DNA of 64,000 bases from JAUVXJ01 sp964433755. Lineage in GTDB: Bacteria > Chloroflexota > Anaerolineae > UBA7937 > B3-Chlor. The position numbers were made by a program, and so were the translations under genes. Shown one piece after another: positions 34,650 through 43,877 of this stretch (position 1 is its first letter; each line of letters starts with the position of its first letter). A model generated the notes under the pieces. That model was not told the DNA's origin and searched no databases. It was given only the letters and a program-made list of their open reading frames with translations. Where the stretch lies: NCBI GenBank assembly GCA_964433755.1, contig CAYSSR010000004.1:124001-188000 (forward strand). Reading direction: 5' to 3'.

Positions 34650-36308
34650 CTATCTCTTCAGTATGGCGCCCTCGCTCGCCGACGAGACCTGAGACGCATA
34701 CCGAGCCAGGTACCCACGCGTGACCCTCAGTGGGGGCGGGCTCCAGTTATGTCGTCGTCGGGAGAGCTCCGTCTCCGGCACTCTCAGTGTAAGCTGCCTG
34801 CTGCCGACGTCCAGCTCGACCTCATCCCCTTCTTCCACCAGGGCAATTGGTCCTCCACTGGCTGCCTCTGGAGAGACGTGACCGATCGCCGAACCGCGCG
34901 TGGCTCCGGAGAAGCGCCCATCCGTTAGGAGTGCAACCTTGTCATCCAGCCCCATGCCCGCCAGGACCGAGGTGGGCATCAGCATCTCTCGCATGCCTGG
35001 GCCTCCCCGCGGCCCCTCGTATCGGATCACCACCACGTCGCCGCTGTTTATGTCGCCACCTAGGATGGCGTCCAGTGCAGTCTCTTCGTTGTCGAACACA
35101 CGGGCCGGGCCTCTGTGGTGCGCCATCTCTGGTGCAACCGCTGCCGCCTTGACCACCGCCCCTTCGGGGGCCAGATTGCCCCACAGAATGGCGATCCCGC
35201 CATCGGAGCGGTATGGCGCGTCAGTCGGCCTGATGACGTCCGAGAGCCGCCCGATGCCTTCGAGGTTCTCCGCTATCGTCCCGCCTGCCACTGTCAGGGC
35301 TTCACCCCGCAGTAGCCCCTGCTCAAGCAATCCAGCCATCACCGCCGCGACACCCCCTGCCTCGTCGAGATCCTGCATGTGATGAGGCCCGGATGGCCGG
35401 AGCTTGACCAGATACGGCGTCCGCTTGCTCACCTTCTCGAACAGCTCCAACGGAAGCGGCAGGCCCGCTTCGTGGGCGATGGCCGGGAGGTGCAGAACCG
35501 TGTTGGTGGACCCGCCGATAGCCATGTCCACCGCTATGGCGTTCTCGAACGCCTGCTCAGTCAGAATCTGGCGCGGGACCACCTGATCGCGCACCAGTTC
35601 CATGACCTTCATGCCGGCCTGCTTGGCCAGCCGCACCCGCGCCGCCGAGACCGCCGGGATGGTGCCATTGCCAGGCAGCCCCATACCCAGAGCCTCGGTG
35701 AGACAGTTCATGCTATTGGCGGTGAAGAGGCCAGCGCAGGAACCGCAGCCAGGACAGGCCGACAACTCCAGCTCCTTCAACACCTCCTCACTCATGTGAC
35801 CAGAGGCACGTTCACCCACCGCCTCGAACATAGTGTTCACGTCTACAGGTTCTCCCCGGTAGCGGCCAGCCATCATGGGCCCTCCGCTCACGAAGATCGC
35901 TGGCAGGTCCAGGCGCGCCGCAGCCATCAGCATACCGGGCACGATCTTATCGCAATTGGGGACAAACACCAGTCCATCCAGTCCATGCGCCGAAGCCATG
36001 ACCTCCACGGAATCGGCGATGAGCTCACGGCTGGGCAGAGAATGTCGCATCCCGGCGTGCCCCATGGCTATCCCATCACACACGGCGATCGTACTGAACT
36101 CCAACGGGGTGCCGTCGGCCATACGCACACCTGCCGCGACTGCCCGCCCGATCTTGTCCAGGTGCACGTGACCTGGCACCAGCTCATTGTGGGAGTTGAC
36201 CACTCCCACCAGAGGCCGATCCAGTTCCTCGGGTGTCAGACCGGTGGCATACAATAGGCTCCGATGTGGAGCCCGCTCCGTGCCCACTCTCACTACGTCG
36301 CTACGCAT
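34650..36308 (-). CDS. ilvD: Dihydroxy-acid dehydratase
   Basis: A 552-residue iron-sulfur enzyme that converts 2,3-dihydroxy-isovalerate and 2,3-dihydroxy-3-methylvalerate to the 2-oxoacids, the third step of valine and isoleucine synthesis. Seen: SHNELVPGHVHLD, cluster cysteines in PNCDK and ACPGCGSCAG, and GRFSGATRGSAIGHVSPEA near the C-terminus. The start is the ATG at 36308 with GAGGAGGGA 8 bases before; an 11-codon longer frame is open. It is the last gene of the branched-chain operon, 88 bases after leuB. Confidence 0.96.
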   Translation of the reverse strand: MRSDVVRVGTERAPHRSLLYATGLTPEELDRPLVGVVNSHNELVPGHVHLDKIGRAVAAGVRMADGTPLEFSTIAVCDGIAMGHAGMRHSLPSRELIADSVEVMASAHGLDGLVFVPNCDKIVPGMLMAAARLDLPAIFVSGGPMMAGRYRGEPVDVNTMFEAVGERASGHMSEEVLKELELSACPGCGSCAGLFTANSMNCLTEALGMGLPGNGTIPAVSAARVRLAKQAGMKVMELVRDQVVPRQILTEQAFENAIAVDMAIGGSTNTVLHLPAIAHEAGLPLPLELFEKVSKRTPYLVKLRPSGPHHMQDLDEAGGVAAVMAGLLEQGLLRGEALTVAGGTIAENLEGIGRLSDVIRPTDAPYRSDGGIAILWGNLAPEGAVVKAAAVAPEMAHHRGPARVFDNEETALDAILGGDINSGDVVVIRYEGPRGGPGMREMLMPTSVLAGMGLDDKVALLTDGRFSGATRGSAIGHVSPEAASGGPIALVEEGDEVELDVGSRQLTLRVPETELSRRRHNWSPPPLRVTRGYLARYASQVSSASEGAILKR

Positions 36309-36396
36309 CTGCGAGTCCCTCCTCAAGGTTGCAGCAATCACGCACGTACAGCAGGGGGTAATAAGGGCTTGAGGAACGAGGTCGACCGGAGAATCC

Positions 36397-37464
36397 TCAG
36401 ATGATCCTCTCCGAGATGAGGTCTCCCATCTCCTGGGGTCCCACGAGGCGAGTGCCGTCCACGCGAATGTCCAAGGTGCGATAGCCCTCCACGAGCACCG
36501 TCTCCACCGCTGTCTCGATGGCGGCCGCCTCTTCTTCTAGATCCAGCGAATGTCGAAGCAGCATGGCTCCGCTCAGGACCGCAGCTATAGGGTTGGCAAC
36601 ACCCTGACCCGCGATGTCGGGGGCGCTCCCGTGGATCGGCTCGAACACACCTCCGTGGCCCTCCCCCAGCCAGGCTGAGGGCAGCATACCCATCGAGCCT
36701 ACCAACATGGAGGCCTCGTCGGTGAGGATATCACCGAACATGTTCTCAGTGACAATCACATCGAAATCCGCCGGGTTACGCAGCAGATGCATGGCAGCCG
36801 CGTCGACCAGCATGTTCTCCATGTCGACGTCAGAGTACTCATCTGCCACCTCAGTCACCACACAGCGCCATAGGCGAGAGGTGGCGAGCACGTTGGCCTT
36901 GTCTACCGAAGTAACCTTCCGCCGGCGTTTCTGTGCCAGTTCAAAGGCTACACGAGCGACCCGGCGGACCTCCTCTGTGCTGTAGACCATCGTGTCGTAG
37001 GCAGTCCCACCGTTCTTATGCGCCTCCTGGCGGGGGCCGAAGTAGATGCCGCCAGTCAGTTCCCGCACCACCACTAGATCCACGCCGCCAAGCCGTTCGG
37101 GGCGCAACGGTGATGCATCCAGCAGGGCCTCATAGAGTCGCACCGGCCTCAGATTGGCGTAAAGACCCAGCGTCTGGCGCAAGTCCAGGAGCCCCTGCTC
37201 CGGCCGCACCTCGGCCAACGGGTCTGCCCACTCAGGACCGCCTACCGCGCCCAGAAGCACTGCATCCGCGCTTCGGCAGGCCTCCAGCGTATCCTCAGGC
37301 AGCGCGGTCCCCGTCTCGTCTATCGCGCAGCCACCGATGAGTCCTTCCTCAAACGAGAAGCTGTGCCCATATCTCCCGGCCACCGCTTCGAGGACCTTAA
37401 CGCCTTCGGCAACTACCTCCGCCCCTATGCCATCTCCAGGCAATGTAGCGATCCTGGCTTCCAC
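36397..37464 (-). CDS. leuB: 3-isopropylmalate dehydrogenase
   Basis: A 355-residue NAD-dependent decarboxylating dehydrogenase of the leucine pathway; in this operon it probably also acts on 3-methylmalate from the citramalate route to isoleucine. Family marks: LPGDGIGAEV at the N-terminus, AVGGPEWAD, RELTGGIYFG with the catalytic Tyr, the Lys in SVDKANVL, and ENMFGDILTDEASML with the metal Asps. GTG start, 15 bases after the cimA stop, with a weak GGGTAGG site. Confidence 0.96.
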   Translation of the reverse strand: MEARIATLPGDGIGAEVVAEGVKVLEAVAGRYGHSFSFEEGLIGGCAIDETGTALPEDTLEACRSADAVLLGAVGGPEWADPLAEVRPEQGLLDLRQTLGLYANLRPVRLYEALLDASPLRPERLGGVDLVVVRELTGGIYFGPRQEAHKNGGTAYDTMVYSTEEVRRVARVAFELAQKRRRKVTSVDKANVLATSRLWRCVVTEVADEYSDVDMENMLVDAAAMHLLRNPADFDVIVTENMFGDILTDEASMLVGSMGMLPSAWLGEGHGGVFEPIHGSAPDIAGQGVANPIAAVLSGAMLLRHSLDLEEEAAAIETAVETVLVEGYRTLDIRVDGTRLVGPQEMGDLISERII

Positions 37465-37479
37465 CAGCCTACCCCCTCA

Positions 37480-39066
37480 TCACTCAGTACCCACAGCGGC
37501 CAGTCCGTACTCCACCGCGTCGGCCAGGGCCATCCAGCTAGCTTCGATGATATTGGCCGAGGCTCCCACGGTAGACCAGCGACGCGTCGCGTTCTGCATA
37601 TCCACCAGCACCCTGGTGGTGGCCTTTGTCCCCCGCTCGCCGTTGAGGATATGAACCTTGTAGTCCGCCAGGTCGAATCCCCTCAGATGAGGGTAGACAG
37701 GCAGCAGTGCCTTGCGTAGGGCTCGGTCCAAGGCATTCACCGGTCCATTCCCATCAGCGGCGGAGTGGAAGATCTCCCCCTCCACCCGCACCTTGATCAT
37801 GGCTTGCGCAAAGACACCTTGACCCTTCCGATGCTCGACCACGACCATGAAGTCGAGCATTTCGAAAGGCGGATGGTAGTCCGCCCGTGCCCGATGCAAA
37901 AGCATCTCCACGGAAGCGTCAGCGCCCTCGAAGCTGAACCCCTGGTGTTCCAGCTCCTTCACCTGCTGCACCACAGCCGGCAGATCCCCCTGCTCCAGGC
38001 TCTTGATGCCGATCTCTTCTACTTTGCTCTCCAAGTTCCCTCGGCCCGACAGTTCCGACACGACGACTCGCGAGCGGTTGCCGACAAGTGCTGGATCCAG
38101 ATGCTGGTAGCTCTGGGGGTTGCGACGCATGGCAGACACGTGCATGCCCGCCTTGTGGGTGAAGGCACTCTTCCCCACGTAGGGGGCCTGGCGACTGAGC
38201 GATTGGTTGACGATGGCGGCCACGGTACGAGCCAGACGGGTCAGCCGCGCCAGTTGGCCGCGCGGTAGCGCCGCTTTTCCCATCTTCAAGTCCAGACTCG
38301 GGATCAGCGCGCAGACATCGGCGTTGCCACATCGCTCGCCGTATCCGTTCACAGTTCCCTGCACGTGATCCGCTCCGGCCCGGACCGCCGCCAGACTATT
38401 GGCCAAAGCCAGCCCTCCGTCGTTGTGGGCGTGAATACCCAGAGACACTCCGGCAGGAAGCAACTTCCGAGCCTCGTCGGTGATCGCCTCGATCTCCCAA
38501 GGCACCGAGCCACCGTTGGTGTCACAAAGAACCACCGTGTCCGCCCCGGCATCGACCGCGGCTCCAAGAGTGCGTAACGCATACTCGGAGTCGGCTTTGT
38601 ACCCATCGAAGAAGTGCTCCGCGTCGAAGATTACCTCTCGCCCACGGGTCCCGAGATAGGCCAGACTATCCCGGATCATGCGCAGATTCTCTTCCAGCGT
38701 GGTTCGAAGGACGTCCACCACGTGTACTACAGAACTCTTGCCCACCACAGCGACCGCGGGTGTTTCCGCAGAGAGCAGCGCCTGGACATTGACGTCCTCC
38801 TCCGGCCGGCTGCTCACTCGACAGGTCCTCCCGAAGGCGGTGATACGAGCATTCGCCAAAGGCAGCTCTCGTACGCGCCGGAAGTAGTCAACGTCTTTGG
38901 GGTTCGAGCCTGGCCATCCACCCTCGACGTAGTGCACTCCCAGTTCGTCCAACAGACCGGTGATCTTCAGCTTGTCATCCACTGACAGCGAGATGCCCTC
39001 TCCTTGCGTTCCATCCCGGCACGTCGTGTCGTAGATGTACACCGGTGCCCGCTCCGTGCTAGTCAC
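37480..39066 (-). CDS. cimA: (R)-citramalate synthase
   Basis: A 528-residue enzyme condensing pyruvate and acetyl-CoA to citramalate, the entry to threonine-independent isoleucine synthesis. The HMGL-like TIM barrel opens YIYDTTCRDGTQGEGISLSV, with HAHNDGG and NGYGERCGNAD catalytic loops. The GERCGNAD form and the CRDGTQGEG opening mark CimA rather than LeuA. The C-terminal LeuA-type allosteric domain (about 375-515) suggests feedback control. I start at the GTG at 39066 preceded by GGGAGCGAG; 35 further open codons upstream look non-coding. It lies between leuD and leuB, sharing LeuCD and LeuB as downstream enzymes. Confidence 0.94.
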   Translation of the reverse strand: MTSTERAPVYIYDTTCRDGTQGEGISLSVDDKLKITGLLDELGVHYVEGGWPGSNPKDVDYFRRVRELPLANARITAFGRTCRVSSRPEEDVNVQALLSAETPAVAVVGKSSVVHVVDVLRTTLEENLRMIRDSLAYLGTRGREVIFDAEHFFDGYKADSEYALRTLGAAVDAGADTVVLCDTNGGSVPWEIEAITDEARKLLPAGVSLGIHAHNDGGLALANSLAAVRAGADHVQGTVNGYGERCGNADVCALIPSLDLKMGKAALPRGQLARLTRLARTVAAIVNQSLSRQAPYVGKSAFTHKAGMHVSAMRRNPQSYQHLDPALVGNRSRVVVSELSGRGNLESKVEEIGIKSLEQGDLPAVVQQVKELEHQGFSFEGADASVEMLLHRARADYHPPFEMLDFMVVVEHRKGQGVFAQAMIKVRVEGEIFHSAADGNGPVNALDRALRKALLPVYPHLRGFDLADYKVHILNGERGTKATTRVLVDMQNATRRWSTVGASANIIEASWMALADAVEYGLAAVGTE

Positions 39067-39103
39067 CTCGCTCCCTCGTCGGCCTGTCCGTCCTCGCCCA
39101 GTC

Positions 39104-39610
39104 TCATCCCTCCGGTTGGCCGACTGTCTCCAGGCGGCGTACGGTATAGGGTACCAGACCTCCAGCCTCAATGATGCTCAGAATGAACGGCGGAAATGGT
39201 GTCATGGGATAGGTACGCCCCGTGCGCAAGTTGGTCACCATGCCACCTTCCAGATCCACACTCAGCCGATCCCCCTGCTCCGCCTCTTCCACGGCCTTCG
39301 GGCACTCCACGATGGGCAGGCCTGTGTTGATCGCGTTGCGGTAGAAGATACGAGCGAAACTACTGGCTATGACACAGGTTACTCCCGAGGCCTTGATGGC
39401 GATGGGAGCGTGCTCCCTGGAGGATCCGCACCCGAAATTCGCCCCGGCAACGATTACGTCCCCCGGCTGCACTCGACTGGGAAACTCAGGCGTTAGCCCC
39501 TCCATGCAGTGGCACGCCAGCTCCTCTGGCGCCGAGACATTCAGATAGCGAGCCGGGATGATCACGTCAGTATCCACGTTGTCGCCGTACTTCCAGATAG
39601 AGCCTGTCAT
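39104..39610 (-). CDS. leuD: 3-isopropylmalate dehydratase small subunit
   Basis: A 168-residue swivel-domain subunit that joins LeuC to isomerise 2- to 3-isopropylmalate, and probably citramalate to 3-methylmalate. Seen: KYGDNVDTDVIIPARYL and GANFGCGSSREHAP, the small-subunit signatures. The ATG at 39610 is 5 bases after the leuC stop; its GGAGGTG site lies in the last codons of leuC, 14 bases away, somewhat long. This is the archaeal/thermophile-type small subunit of about 165 residues. Confidence 0.95.
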   Translation of the reverse strand: MTGSIWKYGDNVDTDVIIPARYLNVSAPEELACHCMEGLTPEFPSRVQPGDVIVAGANFGCGSSREHAPIAIKASGVTCVIASSFARIFYRNAINTGLPIVECPKAVEEAEQGDRLSVDLEGGMVTNLRTGRTYPMTPFPPFILSIIEAGGLVPYTVRRLETVGQPEG

Positions 39611-39615
39611 ATCGT

Positions 39616-40920
39616 CTATAGTAACACCTCCTGCGGTCCTGTGATACGCCCCTTCACCGCAGAACATGCCGCAACAGCCGGTCCGGACAGGTACACTTCG
39701 CTCTCCTCGTGCCCCATGCGCCCACGGAAGTTGCGGTTTGTCGTGCTCACAGCGCGCTCACCAGCGGCGAGTACCCCCATGTAGCCCCCCAGACAAGGCC
39801 CACACGTGGGAGTGCTGACCACGGCTCCCGCTTCCACGAAGACCTCAACGAGACCCTCGCGCAGCGCGTCCAGATAGACCGTCTGGCTTCCTGGAATGAT
39901 GATACACCGCACGTCTGGATGAACCTGACGCCCACGCAGCACCTCCGCCGCCACTCGTAAGTCCTCCAGACGGCCATTGGTGCACGAGCCGATCACTGCC
40001 TGGTCGATCGGCACGTTGCCAATGTCGCTCACGGCGCGGGCGTTCTCCGGCGAAAAAGGCAAGCTGACCTGGGGCTCGATCTCGCTGGCGTCGATCTCCA
40101 GCACCTCTGCGTATCCAGCGCCGGGATCCGGTTCGCAGTACTTCGCTGGCCGCCTGGCTCGAGAGTCCACGTAGGCGCGGGTCTCGTCGTCAGGCGTGAA
40201 GAGACCCACCTTGGCGCCGGCCTCGATGGCCATGTTGGCCATGGTCAAGCGGCCAGCCATAGGCAGACCTTCGATGGCTTCGCCCGCGAACTCGATGGCT
40301 TTGTAGAGAGCCCCACTGACGCCCATCTTGCCGATGGTGAACAGGATCAGATCCTTTCCGCCCACCCAGGGACGCAGTTCACCGCGGTAAACGATGCGTA
40401 TCGTCTCCGGGACCTTCATCCACGTCTCGCCCGTGGCCATGGCTACGCCGACATCCGTAGATCCCATCCCGGTGGCGAAAGCGCCCAAGGCACCATAGGT
40501 GCACGTATGCGAATCCGCCCCCACTACCAAGTCGCCGGACACCACGAGCCCCTGTTCGGGAAGCAACACGTGTTCGATGCCCATTCGACCCACGTCGTAG
40601 TAGTTGGACAGCTCCTGGGCGCGCGCGAACTCCCGCATCGTGCGGCACTGTTCGGCGGATTTGATGTCCTTGTTCGGTACGAAATGATCGGCCACCAGCA
40701 CGATCCTGTCCCGATCGAAAACCTTGTCCGCCCCCACTCTTCCGAACTCGCTGATCGCTATGGGCGCCGTGATATCGTTGGCCATGACGATGTCGACCGC
40801 GACCTCTACCAGCTCCCCAGGCCACACCTCGCGCTGGGCCCGGTCACCGTCCCCAGCGTCCGTCAGGTGGTCCGCAATGATCTTCTCGGCCAGAGTGTGG
40901 GACGTCTGCCTCCGCCCCAT
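39616..40920 (-). CDS. leuC: 3-isopropylmalate dehydratase large subunit
   Basis: A 434-residue aconitase-family subunit carrying the 4Fe-4S cluster. Cluster cysteines are in IGSCTNGR and TPTCGPCLGG, and substrate loops in GADSHTCTYGALGAFATGMG. It is of the shorter type (about 420 residues), which goes with the small LeuD here. The ATG at 40920 has no obvious ribosome site, but it sits 2 bases after the stop of a small upstream ORF, suggesting coupling. A 57-codon in-frame extension upstream looks non-coding. Confidence 0.95.
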   Translation of the reverse strand: MGRRQTSHTLAEKIIADHLTDAGDGDRAQREVWPGELVEVAVDIVMANDITAPIAISEFGRVGADKVFDRDRIVLVADHFVPNKDIKSAEQCRTMREFARAQELSNYYDVGRMGIEHVLLPEQGLVVSGDLVVGADSHTCTYGALGAFATGMGSTDVGVAMATGETWMKVPETIRIVYRGELRPWVGGKDLILFTIGKMGVSGALYKAIEFAGEAIEGLPMAGRLTMANMAIEAGAKVGLFTPDDETRAYVDSRARRPAKYCEPDPGAGYAEVLEIDASEIEPQVSLPFSPENARAVSDIGNVPIDQAVIGSCTNGRLEDLRVAAEVLRGRQVHPDVRCIIIPGSQTVYLDALREGLVEVFVEAGAVVSTPTCGPCLGGYMGVLAAGERAVSTTNRNFRGRMGHEESEVYLSGPAVAACSAVKGRITGPQEVLL

Positions 40921-40922
40921 GG

Positions 40923-41171
40923 TCACTGGACGTCGAAGTCCGGACCTGAAGCAACCTCGTCCGGCGATTCCCCATCTTCCGGCAAGGAAGCTCCGTCCCA
41001 CTTCAGCGACCAGCCCCTGGGCTCGGCGAAGCCTTCCCTCGTCGCACCGCTGTTGGCCAGGACGCGCTCCGCTCGTTTGCTCTCTCCCCACTCTCGATCA
41101 GACTTCTTCCCACTTCGCGTATCCATCTGTGTCCAACCCCCTTCTTCTGTCAACTGGGAATCCAAGGACAT
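40923..41171 (-). CDS. Small conserved-looking protein between leuA and leuC
   Basis: An 82-residue soluble, charged protein with no recognised domain. The C-terminal part contains FAEPRGWSLKWDGASL, which looks like a real motif rather than random translation; the rest is rich in Arg, Glu, Ser and Gly and probably disordered. The ATG has AGGA 8 bases upstream. The frame fills the 288-base leuA-leuC gap and stops 2 bases before the leuC ATG, which lacks its own ribosome site. These points favour a real gene. The function is unknown. Confidence 0.5.
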   Translation of the reverse strand: MSLDSQLTEEGGWTQMDTRSGKKSDREWGESKRAERVLANSGATREGFAEPRGWSLKWDGASLPEDGESPDEVASGPDFDVQ

Positions 41172-41207
41172 GACATGTTTCCTATCCCTATCACAATCGA
41201 CGTGCCG

Positions 41208-42779
41208 TTACCCCCGAGCCTCACGACGGGCAGCGATGAGTCGGTTCAGTGCGTAGATGTATGCTTTGGCACTTGCGACCACGATGTCTGTGTCCGCTCC
41301 ATGGCCGCTGAACACCACCCGCTCCGTACCATCGACGGGTTCCTCGGCCTGTATCCGCACTGTCACTCGCCCCACGGCGTCTATCCCCTCCGTCACACCC
41401 TGGATGGAGAACTCCACCAGTTCGTTTTGCTCGCCTATCACGCGGTTGATGGCCCGGTACGCAGCGTCCACAGGACCAGCCCCGTGGTCGGCGTCGCAGA
41501 GGACCTGTCCGTTTGGACCTCTGATGCGCACCGTCGCTGTAGGTATGCTGTGGTTGCCGCAGCTCACCTGGACGTGGTCGAGATGGTACGTCTCGTCGAA
41601 GTACACCTGGACCTCGTCAGCAACGATGGCCTCCAGGTCGCGCGTATCCACCGCCTTCTTCTTGTCGGCCACGCGGAGGAAGCGCTGATACACTTTCTCG
41701 AACTGTTCGTCATCTAGAGTGTGTCCCAGCTCCCGTAGCCGATGCCGGAGTCCGTGTCGCCCTGATCGTGCCGACAACATGATTATGGACTCGGGGGCGC
41801 CGACGTCTTGAGGATTGATGATCTCGTAGGTCGTGCGCTCCTTGAGCACGCCGTCCTGGTGTATCCCAGAGGAGTGAGCGAAGGCGTTGGCCCCGACGAT
41901 GGCTTTGTTGGGCTGCACCGCGATGCCCATCAACTGGCTGACCAGCCGGCTGGTGGGATACAGTCGCCGTGCTTCGATCCTCGTGTCCAACCCGAATAGG
42001 TCGCGACGAGTCCTGAGCGCCATCACTACCTCCTCGAGGGAGGAGTTCCCAGCGCGCTCGCCAACGCCGTTTACCGTTACTTCCACCTGGCGCGCTCCGT
42101 TCCGCACTCCTTCTAGCGTATTGGCTGTGGCAATGCCCAGATCGTTGTGGCAGTGCACAGAGATCACCGCGCGATCGATGTTGGCTACGTTCTCCGTGAT
42201 CCCCTTGATCAGGGTGCCGAATTCACCCGGAGTCGTGTATCCAGTCGTGTCCGGTATATTGACCACGGTCGCACCCGCATCTATGACCGCCTCCAACACC
42301 TGGTACAGATAGATCGGATCCGCCCGACCCGCGTCCTCGGCAAAGTACTGTACATCCTCCACATACCTCTTGGCGTACTTGACCGCATCCACACCGCGTT
42401 CCAGCGCTTTCTCGCGGCTCGTGCGTAGCTTGCGATTGATGTGCAGATCCGACACCCCAAGCCCGGTATGGATACGAGGGCGGACGGCCTTCTTCAAGGA
42501 CTCGGCCGCTGCATCAATGTCCTCACGGTTGGCGCGAGTGAGCCCGCAGATCGTGCAGTTTCGAATCTCCTCTGAGATCCTCTCCACCGCCCGAAAGTCC
42601 CCGGGCGAGGAGATGGGAAACCCAGCCTCGATGACGTCCACACCCAACTGCTCTAGCGCACGCGCGATCTCTACTTTCTCGTCGACGTTCAGCGCTGCCC
42701 CAGGCGACTGCTCCCCATCTCGCAGCGTCGTGTCAAAGACAACGACGTTGTCGTCGCCCGCAATGTCACTCTCGTCCAT
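41208..42779 (-). CDS. leuA: 2-isopropylmalate synthase
   Basis: A 523-residue enzyme condensing 2-oxoisovalerate with acetyl-CoA, the committed step to leucine. The TIM barrel opens VVVFDTTLRDGEQSPGAALN; HCHNDLG and NGVGERAGNSSLEEVV give metal and substrate residues; GIHQDGVLK marks the linker. The C-terminal regulatory domain (about 390-515) normally binds leucine for feedback inhibition. Contrast with CimA in the same operon: GERAGN here, GERCGN there. The ATG at 42779 follows GGGGGAAGA. ilvC lies 39 bases upstream. Confidence 0.96.
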   Translation of the reverse strand: MDESDIAGDDNVVVFDTTLRDGEQSPGAALNVDEKVEIARALEQLGVDVIEAGFPISSPGDFRAVERISEEIRNCTICGLTRANREDIDAAAESLKKAVRPRIHTGLGVSDLHINRKLRTSREKALERGVDAVKYAKRYVEDVQYFAEDAGRADPIYLYQVLEAVIDAGATVVNIPDTTGYTTPGEFGTLIKGITENVANIDRAVISVHCHNDLGIATANTLEGVRNGARQVEVTVNGVGERAGNSSLEEVVMALRTRRDLFGLDTRIEARRLYPTSRLVSQLMGIAVQPNKAIVGANAFAHSSGIHQDGVLKERTTYEIINPQDVGAPESIIMLSARSGRHGLRHRLRELGHTLDDEQFEKVYQRFLRVADKKKAVDTRDLEAIVADEVQVYFDETYHLDHVQVSCGNHSIPTATVRIRGPNGQVLCDADHGAGPVDAAYRAINRVIGEQNELVEFSIQGVTEGIDAVGRVTVRIQAEEPVDGTERVVFSGHGADTDIVVASAKAYIYALNRLIAARREARG

Positions 42780-42818
42780 GATGATTGATCTTCCCCCACA
42801 CAACCGTGGCATGCCTGC

Positions 42819-43859
42819 TCAAGGCCTAAGGGCGCGCACCTGGGCACCCGCCTGCCACATCTCCGACTCCCGCATCTCCCGCAGCTCCTCCTCCAGTTTC
42901 TCCCTGTAGTCTGGAGAGCTATTGGCTTCCAGGACGGTTCGGGTCTCGTTGCCCGCCACGACGCTTCCATATAGTTCCTCGAATAAGGGCTCCACAGCCG
43001 CTCGGAATCTGTGCCTCCAATCCAGTGCTCCTCTCTGAGCTGTGGTGCTCGTGTTGGCGTACATCCAGTCCATGCCGTTCTGGCCGACCAGCCTGATCAG
43101 GCTCTGGGTCAACTCCTCGACCGTCTCGTTGAAGGCCTCGCTCGGGCTGTGTCCGTTCTCACGGAGCACTTCGTACTGTGCCTCCATGACCCCCGCCAGG
43201 GCACCCATCAGCACTCCCCTCTCCCCGGTCAGGTCGCTGTACACCTCTCGCTCGAAGGTGGTGGGAAAGAGATACCCCGAGCCGATGCCTATTCCGACGG
43301 CCAGAGTGCGCTCCAGTGCCTTGCCTGTGTGGTCCTGATGTACGGCATAGCTGCTATTGATGCCGGTGCCGGCCAGGAAGTTGGCCCTGACGCTGGTGCC
43401 AGATCCCTTGGGCGCAACCATGATCACGTCGACGAAGTCCGGCGGCACCACTCCCGTCTGGTCCCGATAGACCACCGCGAAACCATGGGAGAAGTAGACC
43501 GCGTCGCCCTCCTTGAGGTGAGGCACGATCTTGGGCCACAACATCACCTGAGCGGCATCGGAGACCAACATCTGCACGATGGTCCCCTTCTCAGCAGCCT
43601 CCTCGAAGGGCAAGAGGGTCTTGCCCTCCTCCCACCCATCGTTCAACGCCTTGTCCCACGAGCGTTTCCGTTCGGGAGAGCCCCCGACGATCACGTTGAT
43701 CCCATTGTCCCGCAGGTCCAGGGCTTGAGCCGGCCCCTGCACCCCATAGCCGAGGACTGCCACTACCTCATCCTTCAGGACCTCGCGAGCCTTTTCCACG
43801 GGGAATTCATCCCGGGTCACTACATCTTCTAGCGTTCCACCAAAGTCAATCCTTGCCAC
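42819..43859 (-). CDS. ilvC: Ketol-acid reductoisomerase, Bacteroidetes/fungal-like type
   Basis: A 346-residue NADPH enzyme for the second step of valine and isoleucine synthesis. The Rossmann domain has GYGVQGPAQALDLRDNG, and the knotted C-terminal domain has TTFEREVYSDLTGERG and NGHSPSEAFNETVEE. An N-terminal FGGTLEDVVTRDEFPVEKAREVL segment (seen 7-30), AVYFSHGF, KGSGTSVR and a C-terminal PDYREKLEEELREMRESEMW block match my memory of Bacteroides and yeast Ilv5 proteins rather than the common bacterial class I form of about 330 residues. The GTG at 43859 lies 6 bases after GGGAGG; the ATG at 43865 touches the site and is less likely. Confidence 0.95.
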   Translation of the reverse strand: MARIDFGGTLEDVVTRDEFPVEKAREVLKDEVVAVLGYGVQGPAQALDLRDNGINVIVGGSPERKRSWDKALNDGWEEGKTLLPFEEAAEKGTIVQMLVSDAAQVMLWPKIVPHLKEGDAVYFSHGFAVVYRDQTGVVPPDFVDVIMVAPKGSGTSVRANFLAGTGINSSYAVHQDHTGKALERTLAVGIGIGSGYLFPTTFEREVYSDLTGERGVLMGALAGVMEAQYEVLRENGHSPSEAFNETVEELTQSLIRLVGQNGMDWMYANTSTTAQRGALDWRHRFRAAVEPLFEELYGSVVAGNETRTVLEANSSPDYREKLEEELREMRESEMWQAGAQVRALRP

Positions 43860-43877
43860 AAACATCCTCCCTGAAAC

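Noticed and set aside
35379..36257. A 292-codon open frame antisense to ilvD
   Set aside because: A shadow of a conserved gene in GC-rich DNA; no ribosome site or family motif.
41120..41160. TTGACA on the minus strand within the small ORF as an internal promoter for leuC
   Set aside because: No -10 element at a proper distance (ACAGAT at 17 is too poor).
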